From assembly GCA_905233425.1 (NCBI GenBank), contig CAJOEC010000007.1, positions 1 to 64,000 of the forward strand: 64,000 bases of DNA, written 5' to 3'. Source of the DNA: an uncultured Prevotella sp. (GTDB lineage: Bacteria > Bacteroidota > Bacteroidia > Bacteroidales > Bacteroidaceae). The notes beneath the pieces were generated by a model. The model was given only the letters and a program-made list of their open reading frames with translations. It searched no databases and was not told the origin of the DNA. Below, piece after piece: positions 17,607-25,257 of this stretch; position 1 is the first letter of the stretch, and every line of letters begins with the position of its first letter. The translations under genes were made by a program, and so were the position numbers.

Positions 17607-18572
17607 ATGAGTAAGAAGAACTATCTTGGCATCCTGGCTTTTGCTATGTTCGCTATGGCAGGGGCAGGCTTTGTGGCATGTGGCGGTGACGGTGACGACG
17701 ACGAGGCTGAACGCGAGAACAATGGCAGCTCGACAGCCGGTCTGCTGGATCATGACTTCAGCACACGTATAAAGTCGGCAGGCGACTATCGCTTCTTTTA
17801 CAATGGCAATGGGCAGGTGGACTATATCGTTGACGGTGACACCCGCTATGACTTCAGCTACCGCCCTAATAAGATTGTGCAAAGCTACAAGGATGTGGAA
17901 CAGGCCGTCTATAGTGTCACCTACAACGGTTATGGCTTCATCACCCGCCTTGACGTTGAAGAGGTCTATGAAGACAATGGCAAGGTTGAGGTTTCCGGAA
18001 GCTCTTTGTTTGAATACAGCAATACTGGCCATTTGCTGTCTGTCAATAGTTCTGCTGTGTTGAAACTCAATGGAGAGACAATCAATGTCACAAACACGGC
18101 AACGCTGACTTGGCAGAACAACCGTCTGACCTCCGCCGTGTGGGAAACCATCGAGAAAGACGAAAAGGGCACAACCATGGATGGAGAGGCATACAACTAT
18201 ACCATCGACTTGCAAGCGAGCGATTGTACAAACTGGCACCACCAGCATGCACCGTCAATATCAGCAGCATACGGCGGTGGCGGCGCCAGCGAAGCATTAG
18301 CTTTTGTAAAGCTGTTTGGCTATGGCCCGCAATATTTGCCTGTAAGCTGCACCGAGATCATGACTTACAAGGGTAGCACCAGCGAGCATAAGACATGGCA
18401 GTTCAGCTACGGACTGAACGATGACCGCTCGCTGAGCTATTGCACCGTCGACAACAAGCGATGGAACTATGGTTATGAGCACCTCGCGACGGACACCCGT
18501 GCTGAAACATCCGAAAATGCCACACAAGGGCGTAGGCACTTCCGAATGTTCCGTACAGTTCACAGCCGATAG
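17607..18572 (+). CDS. Predicted surface lipoprotein, unknown function
   Basis: A 321-residue lipoprotein. The signal peptide ends AGFVAC at residue 25 and is followed by GGDGDDDE, an acidic run of the type used for surface export of Bacteroidetes lipoproteins. The body is rich in Tyr/Asn beta-strand units (GQVDYIVDGDTRYDFSY, YNGYGFITRLDVEEV) resembling DUF4595-like or RHS-like repeats; I do not assign a family. The last 20 residues (ENATQGRRHFRMFRTVHSR) look out of character and could reflect a frameshift. It is the first gene of the accessory block separating the gamma subunit from the rest of the oxidoreductase. Confidence 0.7.
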   Translation: MSKKNYLGILAFAMFAMAGAGFVACGGDGDDDEAERENNGSSTAGLLDHDFSTRIKSAGDYRFFYNGNGQVDYIVDGDTRYDFSYRPNKIVQSYKDVEQAVYSVTYNGYGFITRLDVEEVYEDNGKVEVSGSSLFEYSNTGHLLSVNSSAVLKLNGETINVTNTATLTWQNNRLTSAVWETIEKDEKGTTMDGEAYNYTIDLQASDCTNWHHQHAPSISAAYGGGGASEALAFVKLFGYGPQYLPVSCTEIMTYKGSTSEHKTWQFSYGLNDDRSLSYCTVDNKRWNYGYEHLATDTRAETSENATQGRRHFRMFRTVHSR

Positions 18573-18655
18573 TCTGTAACCATCCCATTTTCGCCGTATA
18601 CCTTTAAAAGCCAGTGCGACATCACCCTTTCCTGGATGATGCTGCATTGGGTACC

Positions 18656-18688
18656 ATCAAAAAGTGAGGCTTCGCGCTCACTTTTTTT
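18656..18688. terminator. Bidirectional-looking intrinsic terminator
   Basis: AAAAGTGAG and CTCACTTTT form a stem around GCTTCGCG, followed by more T residues on the plus strand and preceded by A residues. It would end the lipoprotein transcript and also any minus-strand transcript of the Rpn remnant. Confidence 0.75.
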
Positions 18689-18824
18689 GTGCCTCACACC
18701 AGAAGAGAAGGTCGCCCTTCGTCAGGCCGTAGAACTCCGTCTTGCCCTCATAGACCACATTCTCGCCCTGACCCAGGTCGAAATACACAATATTTATGCT
18801 GTACACACGTTTCACGTGCTCATT
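18678..18824 (-). pseudogene. C-terminal fragment of an Rpn-family (PDDEXK_2) nuclease/putative transposase
   Basis: The minus strand reads EHVKRVYSINIVYFDLGQGE...VYEGKTEFYGLTKGDLLFWC then EAQKK and a stop at 18678. This matches the usual C-terminus of Rpn recombination-promoting nucleases common in Prevotella-like genomes. Upstream of EHVK the reading runs into a degraded PAL-C-type arm (18823-18860), so only about 48 residues remain and no start is available. Non-functional. Confidence 0.65.
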
Positions 18825-18860
18825 AGACCCACCACCAGCCCCTCCCTGTTAGGGACTATT
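18823..18860. repeat. Degenerate single PAL-C arm
   Basis: On the minus strand: GTAAATAGTCCCTAACAGGG followed by AGGGGCTGGTGGTGGGTCT, a recognisable but decayed right arm of PAL-C, between the Rpn fragment and the secreted-protein gene at 18860. Confidence 0.55.
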
Positions 18861-19354
18861 TACTTCTGCTGACTATATGGAATTATCTTAATGTCAAAGT
18901 CTGGGTCATTGTAAAGCTGTGCTACCATTCGTACAAATCCTTTACCTGATTTTAGACGCTTAATGATTTTCTTAATGTCGCCCCTGCCACCAAAATAAAA
19001 GTCCGCCGTGGCGATGTACTTTCTCATGTGATTGTCTTCGGGCAAAGGATTTACGGTGAACATCTTTTCCAAGTTCCCATTGTCATCATAAAAGCCGACC
19101 TTTACTGGTACAAAGGTAGAGCCAGAGGACACCCATGTACGGAACATTCCTTTTTCAGTAATAAGGCGGAAATCTGCTTTGTTCCAATCCCATACCACCA
19201 AGGAGCCAATACCGTTTGCATCGTAGATATACACATCTCTTGCATCCTGTCCTTTCATAGGGTCTGCCTCACGATGTGATACCGACCATCTTCCTTGAGC
19301 ACCAGCTGTCAGTCCCGCCAACAGCAGCAACGCGATTGTCAATAGTTTCTTCAT
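18860..19354 (-). CDS. Secreted protein of unknown function
   Basis: A 164-residue protein with a clear signal peptide (MKKLLTIALLLLAGLTAGAQ, cleavage after residue 20). The mature part of about 144 residues mixes beta strands (DVYIYDANGIGSLVVWDWN) and a charged C-terminus. No family is recognised. Its stop codon is next to a decayed PAL-C arm. No promoter of the usual type was noticed upstream. Confidence 0.65.
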   Translation of the reverse strand: MKKLLTIALLLLAGLTAGAQGRWSVSHREADPMKGQDARDVYIYDANGIGSLVVWDWNKADFRLITEKGMFRTWVSSGSTFVPVKVGFYDDNGNLEKMFTVNPLPEDNHMRKYIATADFYFGGRGDIKKIIKRLKSGKGFVRMVAQLYNDPDFDIKIIPYSQQK

Positions 19355-19430
19355 TGTTGTTTTGTTTTTAAAAATGTTATTTCCGTTAATTTCTATGATA
19401 ATATACTTTTAAGATGGAGCAAAAGAAAAA

Positions 19431-19596
19431 AACGTGAGCAATCTACTTCGCTTACGTTTTCCGAGGCATTGGGGAAAGCCTATTACCTTAAACGAGTAAA
19501 TGCCCACGCCTTGCGGCGTGAACTATCTACTTCAGTTCTTGGTAATTTTCGTCTAATTCCCCAATTGTCGGAAAACAAGAATCAAAAGTGGACGTT
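19431..19596 (+). repeat. Structured palindromic element SPE, copy 1
   Basis: A 166-nt element with four nested or adjacent helices. P1 ACGTGAGC (19432-19439) pairs with GCTTACGT (19450-19457). P2 outer GTTTTCC (19456-19462) pairs with GGAAAAC (19570-19576); P2 inner TTGGGGAA (19469-19476) pairs with TTCCCCAA (19557-19564). P3 ATTACC (19482-19487) pairs with GGTAAT (19541-19546). P4 is CACGCC-TTGC-GGCGTG (19505-19520). P1 and P2 share two positions, so they may alternate at that edge. Copies 2 and 3 keep the same helices with different bases. It lies upstream of the promoter of the first ATPase gene. The rest of the gap 19355-19791 shows no gene. Confidence 0.8.
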
Positions 19597-19732
19597 CTGT
19601 CTTATGTCCTATAGTCTTTTATCTCTATCCATTGGCGTATAGTATTTGATTAAACTTGGGCGCAAAATTGCACAATCTTTGGGAAACAACCAAATAAAAC
19701 TGGCGAAATAAGGTTGTTTAAGGCGATTTGTT

Positions 19733-19762
19733 TTGTACTTTGCAGGAAAATGCTTACTTTTG
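19733..19762 (+). promoter_or_regulatory. Promoter of the first ATPase/nuclease pair
   Basis: TTG 19733-19735, 19-bp spacer, TACTTTTG 19755-19762. It places transcription start near 19769 and supports the ATG at 19792 over the in-frame start at 19714. Confidence 0.75.
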
Positions 19763-19791
19763 CACCGTTATTTTGCAAATATGGAGGCAAT

Positions 19792-21087
19792 ATGAAAGAT
19801 ATACAGATTCACATACACGACTTTGGACCTCTGCATGAGGTCAGGTTTCAACTGGCACCGATGATGATATTCACTGGCATGTCGAGCCTTGGCAAGAGCT
19901 ATGCAAATTATGTGGCATACTATACCATTTCGTCTATATCAGGCGATGTGCTGGAAAGAATTGTTTCGTCTAAATTTGACAAGGAGGCAAAAGAGCAGTC
20001 TTTCGAGATTTCGACTCACGAGATAGAACAGACTCTGCATAGTGGTGTAGAAGCATATATGCAATCATTTTTAGGGGATGACAACATCAGGTGCAACGTG
20101 GATTTTCATATTGGCGGGAAGGAAACACACAGTTTTAAAGTCAAGGAAATCGCTTTTTCGGAGGATGATTATGTGGGAACGGCATCCAGCCGTTACAGGT
20201 CGAAGTGGGAATACACTTACAACGGTGAAACGAGCCAGTTCTATTCTAATAATGGTGATTTGTGGACAAAAGTCTTATTCGTCGTCAACAACAAGATTTG
20301 TGTAAGTCTGTTTAATAATTTGCTCACTTACTGCCCAATACTTCCCCCGGCACGTGGCGCATTTGTTGGCGAGAACTATTCCATGAAGTCCAAGGTATCT
20401 TCATCGTTAGGAATGTACCGGCAATTCCTGAACGACTATGACCAGGGAGTGCAGTTCTCTGAAAAGCATGCCATTCGCAACGAGGAGTTTTTCAATAAGG
20501 CTATGGAGAAATTGCTCGAAGGCCGATTGGTAAACGAAAAGGATAAGCAGTATTTGCAACTGGCAAACGGGCAGCAGATAGCGCTGACAGCTGCCGCTTC
20601 ATCGATTAAGGAGCTTAGCCCGTTCTTATTCTACCTGAAGAATTACAGGGGGTACCACATGTCGTTCTGTTTCGAGGAGCCAGAAGCGCATCTACACCCG
20701 AAGATGCAAGTGGCATTGGCCGACCTTGTAGCAGCCAGCCTTAACTTGAACATTTTCTTCCAGATTACCACACATAGCGACTATTTCCTGCAGCGGCTGA
20801 ACCAGTTGATAAAATTGGGGACATTGAAGAAGAAAAGCGAAGAGAAATTCAAAGAGATTTGCAGCCAATGTAATATCGACGAGCATTGTAGCATCGATGC
20901 CAAAAACGTGAAAGCATACTATTTCCATAGGAATGAGGACGGGAATGTTGATATAGATGACATGTCGATTAGTGAAGAGGGCATACCATTCCGCTCTTTC
21001 TTTGATGTTGCCACCGAGTTGCAGCAGCGCGAGGATGAAATCAACGATGCCTTGTATGAACTAAGTGAGCAGGAGGAAAAGGCATGA
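19792..21087 (+). CDS. ABC-type (OLD-like/AAA_15) ATPase, defence-type locus 1
   Basis: A 431-residue ATPase of the structural-maintenance/OLD type. Walker A is GMSSLGKS (residues 29-36), AAASSIKELSPFLFYL is the signature-like segment (about 265), Walker B is CFEEPEAHLHP (about 293-303) and TTHSDYF is the H-loop with His near 328. No TOPRIM nuclease domain follows, unlike full OLD proteins. Its stop overlaps the start of a PD-(D/E)XK protein by 4 nt, so the two are translationally coupled and probably form an ATPase-effector pair. A divergent paralogue lies at 25258. Composition is more AT-rich than in the housekeeping genes. Confidence 0.8.
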   Translation: MKDIQIHIHDFGPLHEVRFQLAPMMIFTGMSSLGKSYANYVAYYTISSISGDVLERIVSSKFDKEAKEQSFEISTHEIEQTLHSGVEAYMQSFLGDDNIRCNVDFHIGGKETHSFKVKEIAFSEDDYVGTASSRYRSKWEYTYNGETSQFYSNNGDLWTKVLFVVNNKICVSLFNNLLTYCPILPPARGAFVGENYSMKSKVSSSLGMYRQFLNDYDQGVQFSEKHAIRNEEFFNKAMEKLLEGRLVNEKDKQYLQLANGQQIALTAAASSIKELSPFLFYLKNYRGYHMSFCFEEPEAHLHPKMQVALADLVAASLNLNIFFQITTHSDYFLQRLNQLIKLGTLKKKSEEKFKEICSQCNIDEHCSIDAKNVKAYYFHRNEDGNVDIDDMSISEEGIPFRSFFDVATELQQREDEINDALYELSEQEEKA

Positions 21088-21803
21088 TTGGGATTACAGA
21101 CTTGACCTCGTCCATCTTTGACCACCGGCTCTTTTGCGAGAGTCCATTGTCGATTATCGTCAGGAACGAGAAAGAAGCAAAAGAGGACATTCTCAAATAT
21201 GTGGTTCTGAAGTCGAAGGGGACTTTCATAAAGTTTGAGGACGGCATTTTCAAGGGAAGCTCTGGGATTTATCACAAAGAGGACGATTACCTTAGTTTCA
21301 AGAAGTCATGTGACGGCGTGCTGCTGTTGGATAGGGGAAATAGGCATTTTCTGATTTTTGTTGAGGTGAAATCGGGGTATGACGAAATTAAGAATAAAGC
21401 TTTTTTTCAACTTATCTCTTCTTACGTCAGAATAAAGACCTTATTGGCTACCATCGACACCTATAGAAATGAAGAATATGAAGAAGTAGGGCTGATAGTC
21501 AGCTACCCTTCTGCAAGGAAATATGACATAGAGAGCAATTCAGAATATTCTATGTCTCGTAGATATGTCAATAGCAGATGGAGCAGCATCATCAACAAGT
21601 ATGACTATTCTCTGAGGAGAAAGAACGAGGTCTGCATGCAGATGAAGCATTTCAACATAGACAAGATGCACATCACTCCTGGTGTAGTCAATGACACTCT
21701 TAGCGTGTGGCATGTCGATGTCGCAGTCAATGTAGAGTCGGGAGAAATAGACTTGGATGGTGTACTTGGTTCGATGTTACCTTTGCAGCTATCAAACTTA
21801 TAA
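21084..21803 (+). CDS. PD-(D/E)XK nuclease-like partner of the ATPase
   Basis: A 239-residue protein. The pattern SCDGVLLLDRGNRHFLIFVEVKSGYDEIKNKAFFQL gives Asp77, Glu94 and Lys96 as PD-(D/E)XK catalytic residues, with Gln109 in the following helix as often seen. It overlaps the ATPase gene by ATGA. The C-terminal half (from about 150) is unassigned. A likely role is a DNA or RNA cutting effector controlled by the ATPase; this is inference. A hairpin terminator follows its stop. Confidence 0.72.
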   Translation: MIGITDLTSSIFDHRLFCESPLSIIVRNEKEAKEDILKYVVLKSKGTFIKFEDGIFKGSSGIYHKEDDYLSFKKSCDGVLLLDRGNRHFLIFVEVKSGYDEIKNKAFFQLISSYVRIKTLLATIDTYRNEEYEEVGLIVSYPSARKYDIESNSEYSMSRRYVNSRWSSIINKYDYSLRRKNEVCMQMKHFNIDKMHITPGVVNDTLSVWHVDVAVNVESGEIDLDGVLGSMLPLQLSNL

Positions 21804-21808
21804 TCGTC

Positions 21809-21836
21809 AAAAACCATCCTACAAGGGATGGTTTTA
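21809..21836 (+). terminator. Terminator after the ATPase/nuclease pair
   Basis: AAAACCATCC (21810-21819) pairs with GGATGGTTTT (21826-21835) around TACAAG. The trailing T-run is part of the stem. Confidence 0.65.
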
Positions 21837-22011
21837 AAGCGGAGTAGTGATCGTGATGTCTTGCTCCAAGGGCGGTAGCGGTGCTCACCTGCCCCCCGCG
21901 GGATTCTGCCCGGATAGCCAAAACATTTGTTTTGACGCTTCAAAGATAAGCATTTTTCCTGTCCCCTCCAAATTTTTCCTCAACTTTCTTTGCTGATTCC
22001 CAAACATTTTG

Positions 22012-22019
22012 TAATTTTG
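22012..22019 (+). promoter_or_regulatory. Promoter of hicA-hicB
   Basis: TAATTTTG, fitting TAnnTTTG, with a leader of about 130 nt to hicA. Confidence 0.55.
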
Positions 22020-22028
22020 CAGCTGTAT

Positions 22029-22115
22029 TGCCCGGACATGGTTCCTGTCGAGGAACAACACACATTCCGGGCAGACACTACATAATGGAAAAGCGTCACA
22101 CGATGCTTTGACGCC
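22029..22115 (+). promoter_or_regulatory. Structured leader of hicAB
   Basis: TGCCCGGA (22029-22036) pairs with TCCGGGCA (22066-22073), enclosing a second stem GTTCCT/AGGAAC (22041-22046 with 22051-22056). GCGTCA...TGACGC (about 22094-22115) forms another hairpin. It could control translation of the toxin or be a repeat remnant. Confidence 0.45.
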
Positions 22116-22155
22116 AAAGCGAAGAAATCGGTACTATTAAAATAATTGGTTCATA

Positions 22156-22405
22156 ATGGGAAGAAAGGAGAAACTAAGGGAGCGGTTCTTAAAGCTTCCA
22201 TCAGATTTTACTTTCGACGAGATGCAGAGCCTGCTTATGGGCTATGGATATGAAAAGTCGGACAAGGGAAGGACTTCAGGTTCACGTGTCATTTTCAAAA
22301 ACGGGAACAAACGTCCTATCATGGCCCCATCCGGGGAACATTGTGAAAGATTATGCAATGCGACAAGTATATGACGATTTGAAAGAAGCTGGTTTTATAG
22401 AATAA
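22156..22405 (+). pseudogene. hicA: HicA-type mRNA interferase with a frameshift in a C-run
   Basis: The first 56 residues (MGRKEKLRERFLKLPSDFTF, then a GYGYEKSDKGRTSGSRVIFKNGNK core) are a HicA dsRBD-like toxin. The family ending, HPGNIVKDYAMRQVYDDL and KEAGFIE, is present but in another frame: removing one C from the CCCC run at 22325-22328 joins them (RPIMA-HPGN), giving about 82 residues ending at 22405. As written, translation ends at 22374 with an aberrant tail lacking the conserved His-Pro-Gly region. This could be a real inactivation, a slippage switch or a base-calling error. Confidence 0.75.
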
Positions 22406-22411
22406 AAGATT

Positions 22412-22753
22412 ATGAATACAATGACTTATAAAGGCTATTTAGGCTCTGTAGCCTATAGCGAGAAAGATAATGTGTTCTTCGGAAAAGTTGAAGGCATAGA
22501 TGGACTGGTGAATTTTGAGGGCGAAAGCGTCTCTGAACTTACACAGGCTTTCCATGAGGCTGTGGACGACTACCTGGCTTACTGTGAGGATGAGGGAATA
22601 CAGCCCACAAAGCACTTCTCAGGCCTGCTCCATATCAGGATAGCGCCAGAGACGCACCGCCGCCTGGCTATGCTTGCCAAGAAAGAAGGGCTAAGCGTTA
22701 ACTCATATATCCGCAGGGAATTATCGACAAAGACAGATATGGCATTTGCTTAG
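22412..22753 (+). CDS. hicB: HicB-type antitoxin
   Basis: A 113-residue antitoxin. The N-terminal part (YLGSVAYSEKDNVFFGKVEGIDGLVNFEGESVSELTQAFHEAVDDYL) is a partial RNase H-fold HicB domain and the C-terminal IRIAPETHRRLAMLAKKEGLSVNSYIRREL is a ribbon-helix-helix DNA-binding domain. It should neutralise HicA and repress the operon. It starts 6 nt after the repaired hicA end. An internal ATG at 22421 is an alternative start. Confidence 0.9.
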   Translation: MNTMTYKGYLGSVAYSEKDNVFFGKVEGIDGLVNFEGESVSELTQAFHEAVDDYLAYCEDEGIQPTKHFSGLLHIRIAPETHRRLAMLAKKEGLSVNSYIRRELSTKTDMAFA

Positions 22754-22837
22754 AAATATCATCACTATATGTTTCACTTTCTAACTCCGAACCGCTTATG
22801 ACATAGACAACAGACATCAGGACATTATGACATAGAA

Positions 22838-23000
22838 CGTCCACTTTTGATTCTTGTATTCCTAAATCGGCAAAATTGAAGAATACTGCAAGAACAGAAA
22901 GTAGAAGTTCACGCCGCAAGGCGTGGGCATTTACCCGTTTAAGCAGTATGGTGTTTGCCGATACCAGGAATACGTAGACGAAGTAAATAGTCCACGTTTT
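22838..23000 (-). repeat. Structured palindromic element SPE, copy 2
   Basis: Read on the minus strand, this has the same plan as copy 1. P1 is GTCCACGT (22990-22997) with ACGTAGAC (22972-22979). P2 outer is GTATTCC (22856-22862) with GGAATAC (22967-22973); P2 inner is TCGGCAAA (22867-22874) with TTTGCCGA (22954-22961). P3 is ATACTGC (22883-22889) with GCAGTAT (22943-22949). P4 is the CACGCC-GCAA-GGCGTG hairpin (22910-22925). It faces copy 1 across the ATPase/nuclease/hicAB block. Sequence is most similar to copy 1 around P4. Confidence 0.8.
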
Positions 23001-23034
23001 CTTTTTATATATTCTTAACTCCGAAATAAACTAA

Positions 23035-23514
23035 TTAAATGAACTAAAGTTTCCCACCTTCTCAAAATGCCCATAACAAAGTGATTCTGAAATCTTGACA
23101 TTGGCGATAGGGTGTCTACGAATAAAAAAAGGTTCGTAGCGCACGCTACGAATATTCACGGCGGCCGCTACGAACATTTTTGGCGGCCGCCGTGAATGTT
23201 TTCGGCGGCCGCTATGAACCGGAGAAGTCCGGGCTTCATCCCACAGACATACGGCCCTTCTCCCTGTTTGAGCCAACCTTTCTCCCTGCTTGCCCCGACT
23301 GCGGGCTGACACCGTCAAGATAATAAGGCAGCAAAGGAGATTATATACAGGGCAAAGGCCATGACGGCGTACTGAAGGGCGGGATAGGCCATGCCGATAA
23401 TCCTCTTTTAGATATGTTAAATGCCCATGTACAGGCCGTTTCATATAATCTCCCTTTTAGAAATCCCGATGTTTAGAGGGAATTCCAAAAGGTGGGAAAC
23501 TTTAGTTAAATGAA
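23035..23514. mobile_element. 462-bp non-autonomous TIR element with 9-bp target duplication
   Basis: Perfect 17-bp terminal inverted repeats CTAAAGTTTCCCACCTT at 23044-23060 and its complement at 23489-23505 are flanked on both sides by the 9-bp direct repeat TTAAATGAA (23035-23043 and 23506-23514). The interior has a REP-F block and no credible transposase; the 137-residue minus-strand frame is mostly repeat. The right-hand target copy contains the ATG of the BspA-like gene, so insertion hit that start codon and separated the gene from its former upstream region. Looks like a MITE moved by a transposase elsewhere. Confidence 0.85.
23139..23219. repeat. REP-F block inside the TIR element
   Basis: Alternating GGCGGCCGC and TACGAAC/GTGAATGTTTTC words, ending CGCTATGAACC. 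Similar to 288-366. Confidence 0.55.
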
Positions 23515-24928
23515 CAAAGTACTATCCTTATTCTTTATAGTGTTCCTGCCTCTAATGGCAAGTGCGTTTGTTGGTGAAGCCACCATTGACGGCATCAAGT
23601 ATAATATTGTTACCAAAGCACAAACAGCAGAGGTGCTGGCAAACAATTATTCAGGCGACATCGTAATTCCTGCCACAGTAGAATATGAGGGTGTGGTTTG
23701 TTGCGTGACTGCCATTGGTAACGAAGCTTTCAAAGATTGCATTAATTTATCCTCCGTGTCAATTCCCAACAGTGTAATTACCATTGGAGAAAACGCTTTC
23801 GCGGAATGCAGTGGTTTGTCTTCTGTGAACCTCTCCAATAGCTTGGCAACTATAGGTGGTTATGCTTTCCATGGTTGCGGTAGCTTAACTTCGGTGACTA
23901 TTCCCAAAAGCGTGTCGAGCATAGGAGGCCATGCTTTTTATGGTTGCACCAGCTTGAATGCTGTTCATATTACTGATTTGGAAGCATGGCTGAATATTAC
24001 TATTGGTAGTGGGTCTGGTAATCCTCTTTCTCATGCACACCATTTATTCTTGAATGGGGAAGATGTCAAGGACTTGGTGATTCCTAATAGCATCACTACA
24101 CTCAAATTTGCAGCCTTTTATGGTTGCTCAGGCTTGAATAGCGTGATTATCCCCAACAGTGTGACTACTATAAACAAGTCTGCTTTCTGTGGATGCAGCG
24201 GATTAACATCCGTGACTATCCCCAATAGCGTGACATCTATTGGTACATACGTTTTTGAGGGTTGTTGTAGCCTGTCTTCCATCGTAATCCCCAACAGTGT
24301 ATCCTCGATTGGCGCTCATGCTTTTCAGGGCTGTAGTGGTTTGACCTCCTTAACCATCGGTAGTGGTGTGACGAGCATTGGAGGTGTGGCCTTTGCCTCC
24401 TGCAATGAACTGACAGATGTGTATTGCTGGGCAAAGAATGTTCCTAACACAGGGGGTGATGCCTTTCAAGGTTCCTATATTGAATATGCCACACTGCATG
24501 TACCGTCATCTTCCATTGATGCATATAAGTCAGCAGCACCGTGGAGCGGCTTCAAGAAAAATGTGGCTCTGACCGACGATGACAAGCCCAAGCCTCAGAA
24601 ATGCGACAAGCCAAACATAATATTCATGGGTGGCAAGTTCCGTTTTGAGTGCGACACGCCTGGGGCAACATTCACCAGCCACCTGACTGCGGATGTCGAT
24701 GAACACTACGAAGGCAGCGAGGTCGTCTTGCAGGGTGCCGAAATCACCTACACACTCGCCGTCATTGCCTCTGCTCCCGGCTTCGAAGATTCCGAACCCG
24801 CCAAAGTATCCATTACTTTAGACAGGAGCGATGTCAATGAGGACGGCGCCGTAGATGTGGCCGACATCGCAACCATCATCAACGAGATGGCGGCACGGGC
24901 GAGGATGCAGAAAGAAATGGAAGAATAA
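23510..24928 (+). CDS. BspA-like leucine-rich repeat secreted protein with dockerin-like tail
   Basis: A 472-residue secreted protein: signal peptide (about 1-19, FFIVFLPLMASAFVG), LRR_5/BspA repeats of the form SVTIPNSVTSIGTYVFEGCS from about residue 60 to 340, a chitobiase-like C-terminal beta segment (about 360-435) and a final DVNEDGAVDVADIATIIN unit (about 443-460), a single dockerin-like repeat typical of Prevotella secreted proteins. BspA proteins mediate adhesion. The start codon lies in the duplicated target site of the TIR element immediately upstream, so expression may depend on that element. A perfect hairpin follows the stop. Confidence 0.85.
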   Translation: MNKVLSLFFIVFLPLMASAFVGEATIDGIKYNIVTKAQTAEVLANNYSGDIVIPATVEYEGVVCCVTAIGNEAFKDCINLSSVSIPNSVITIGENAFAECSGLSSVNLSNSLATIGGYAFHGCGSLTSVTIPKSVSSIGGHAFYGCTSLNAVHITDLEAWLNITIGSGSGNPLSHAHHLFLNGEDVKDLVIPNSITTLKFAAFYGCSGLNSVIIPNSVTTINKSAFCGCSGLTSVTIPNSVTSIGTYVFEGCCSLSSIVIPNSVSSIGAHAFQGCSGLTSLTIGSGVTSIGGVAFASCNELTDVYCWAKNVPNTGGDAFQGSYIEYATLHVPSSSIDAYKSAAPWSGFKKNVALTDDDKPKPQKCDKPNIIFMGGKFRFECDTPGATFTSHLTADVDEHYEGSEVVLQGAEITYTLAVIASAPGFEDSEPAKVSITLDRSDVNEDGAVDVADIATIINEMAARARMQKEMEE

Positions 24929-24951
24929 TCTCGACCATCAACATCTTTTCA

Positions 24952-24999
24952 ACACAGCACCGCGCCAATACCTTTTCGGGCATTGGCGCGGTGCTGTGT
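24952..24999 (+). terminator. Perfect 19-bp hairpin after the BspA-like gene
   Basis: ACACAGCACCGCGCCAAT pairs with ATTGGCGCGGTGCTGTGT around ACCTTTTCGGGC. There is no T-tract after it. A near-identical hairpin with the same flanking bases occurs at 26726-26763. The remaining gap to 25190 shows no gene. Confidence 0.6.
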
Positions 25000-25190
25000 A
25001 GTCAGGGCGAATCAACTTCAGAACACGTAGACCCATCCGAACTTACGGACGAGTTCCTGTAGAAGGTTGCGGTCGCGGATTAGAATGATGCCAAGGATGA
25101 CGGAAGAAAACCGGAATCGTCAGTGGCGTTTTCTTAATCACTTTTGGGAGTTTTTTTACGTGGTGGGAGTTGTTTTTTTATGATAATGCT

Positions 25191-25220
25191 TTGCACTTTG
25201 TCAAGAAATGCTTAACTTTG
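25191..25220 (+). promoter_or_regulatory. Promoter of the second ATPase gene
   Basis: TTG 25191-25193, 19-bp spacer, TAACTTTG 25213-25220. Supports the ATG at 25258. Confidence 0.75.
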
Positions 25221-25257
25221 CAAGCAAATTGTGATTAATCAAAAAGAGTATCAATCC

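Noticed and set aside
19431..23000. Integron attC sites around a cassette array
   Set aside because: Elements are inverted, not direct; the GTTRRRY core is absent and no integrase is present.
23031..23444. 137-residue minus-strand frame in the TIR element as a transposase
   Set aside because: No DDE or Y1 motif; the middle is GCGGCCGCC repeat. The element is called non-autonomous.
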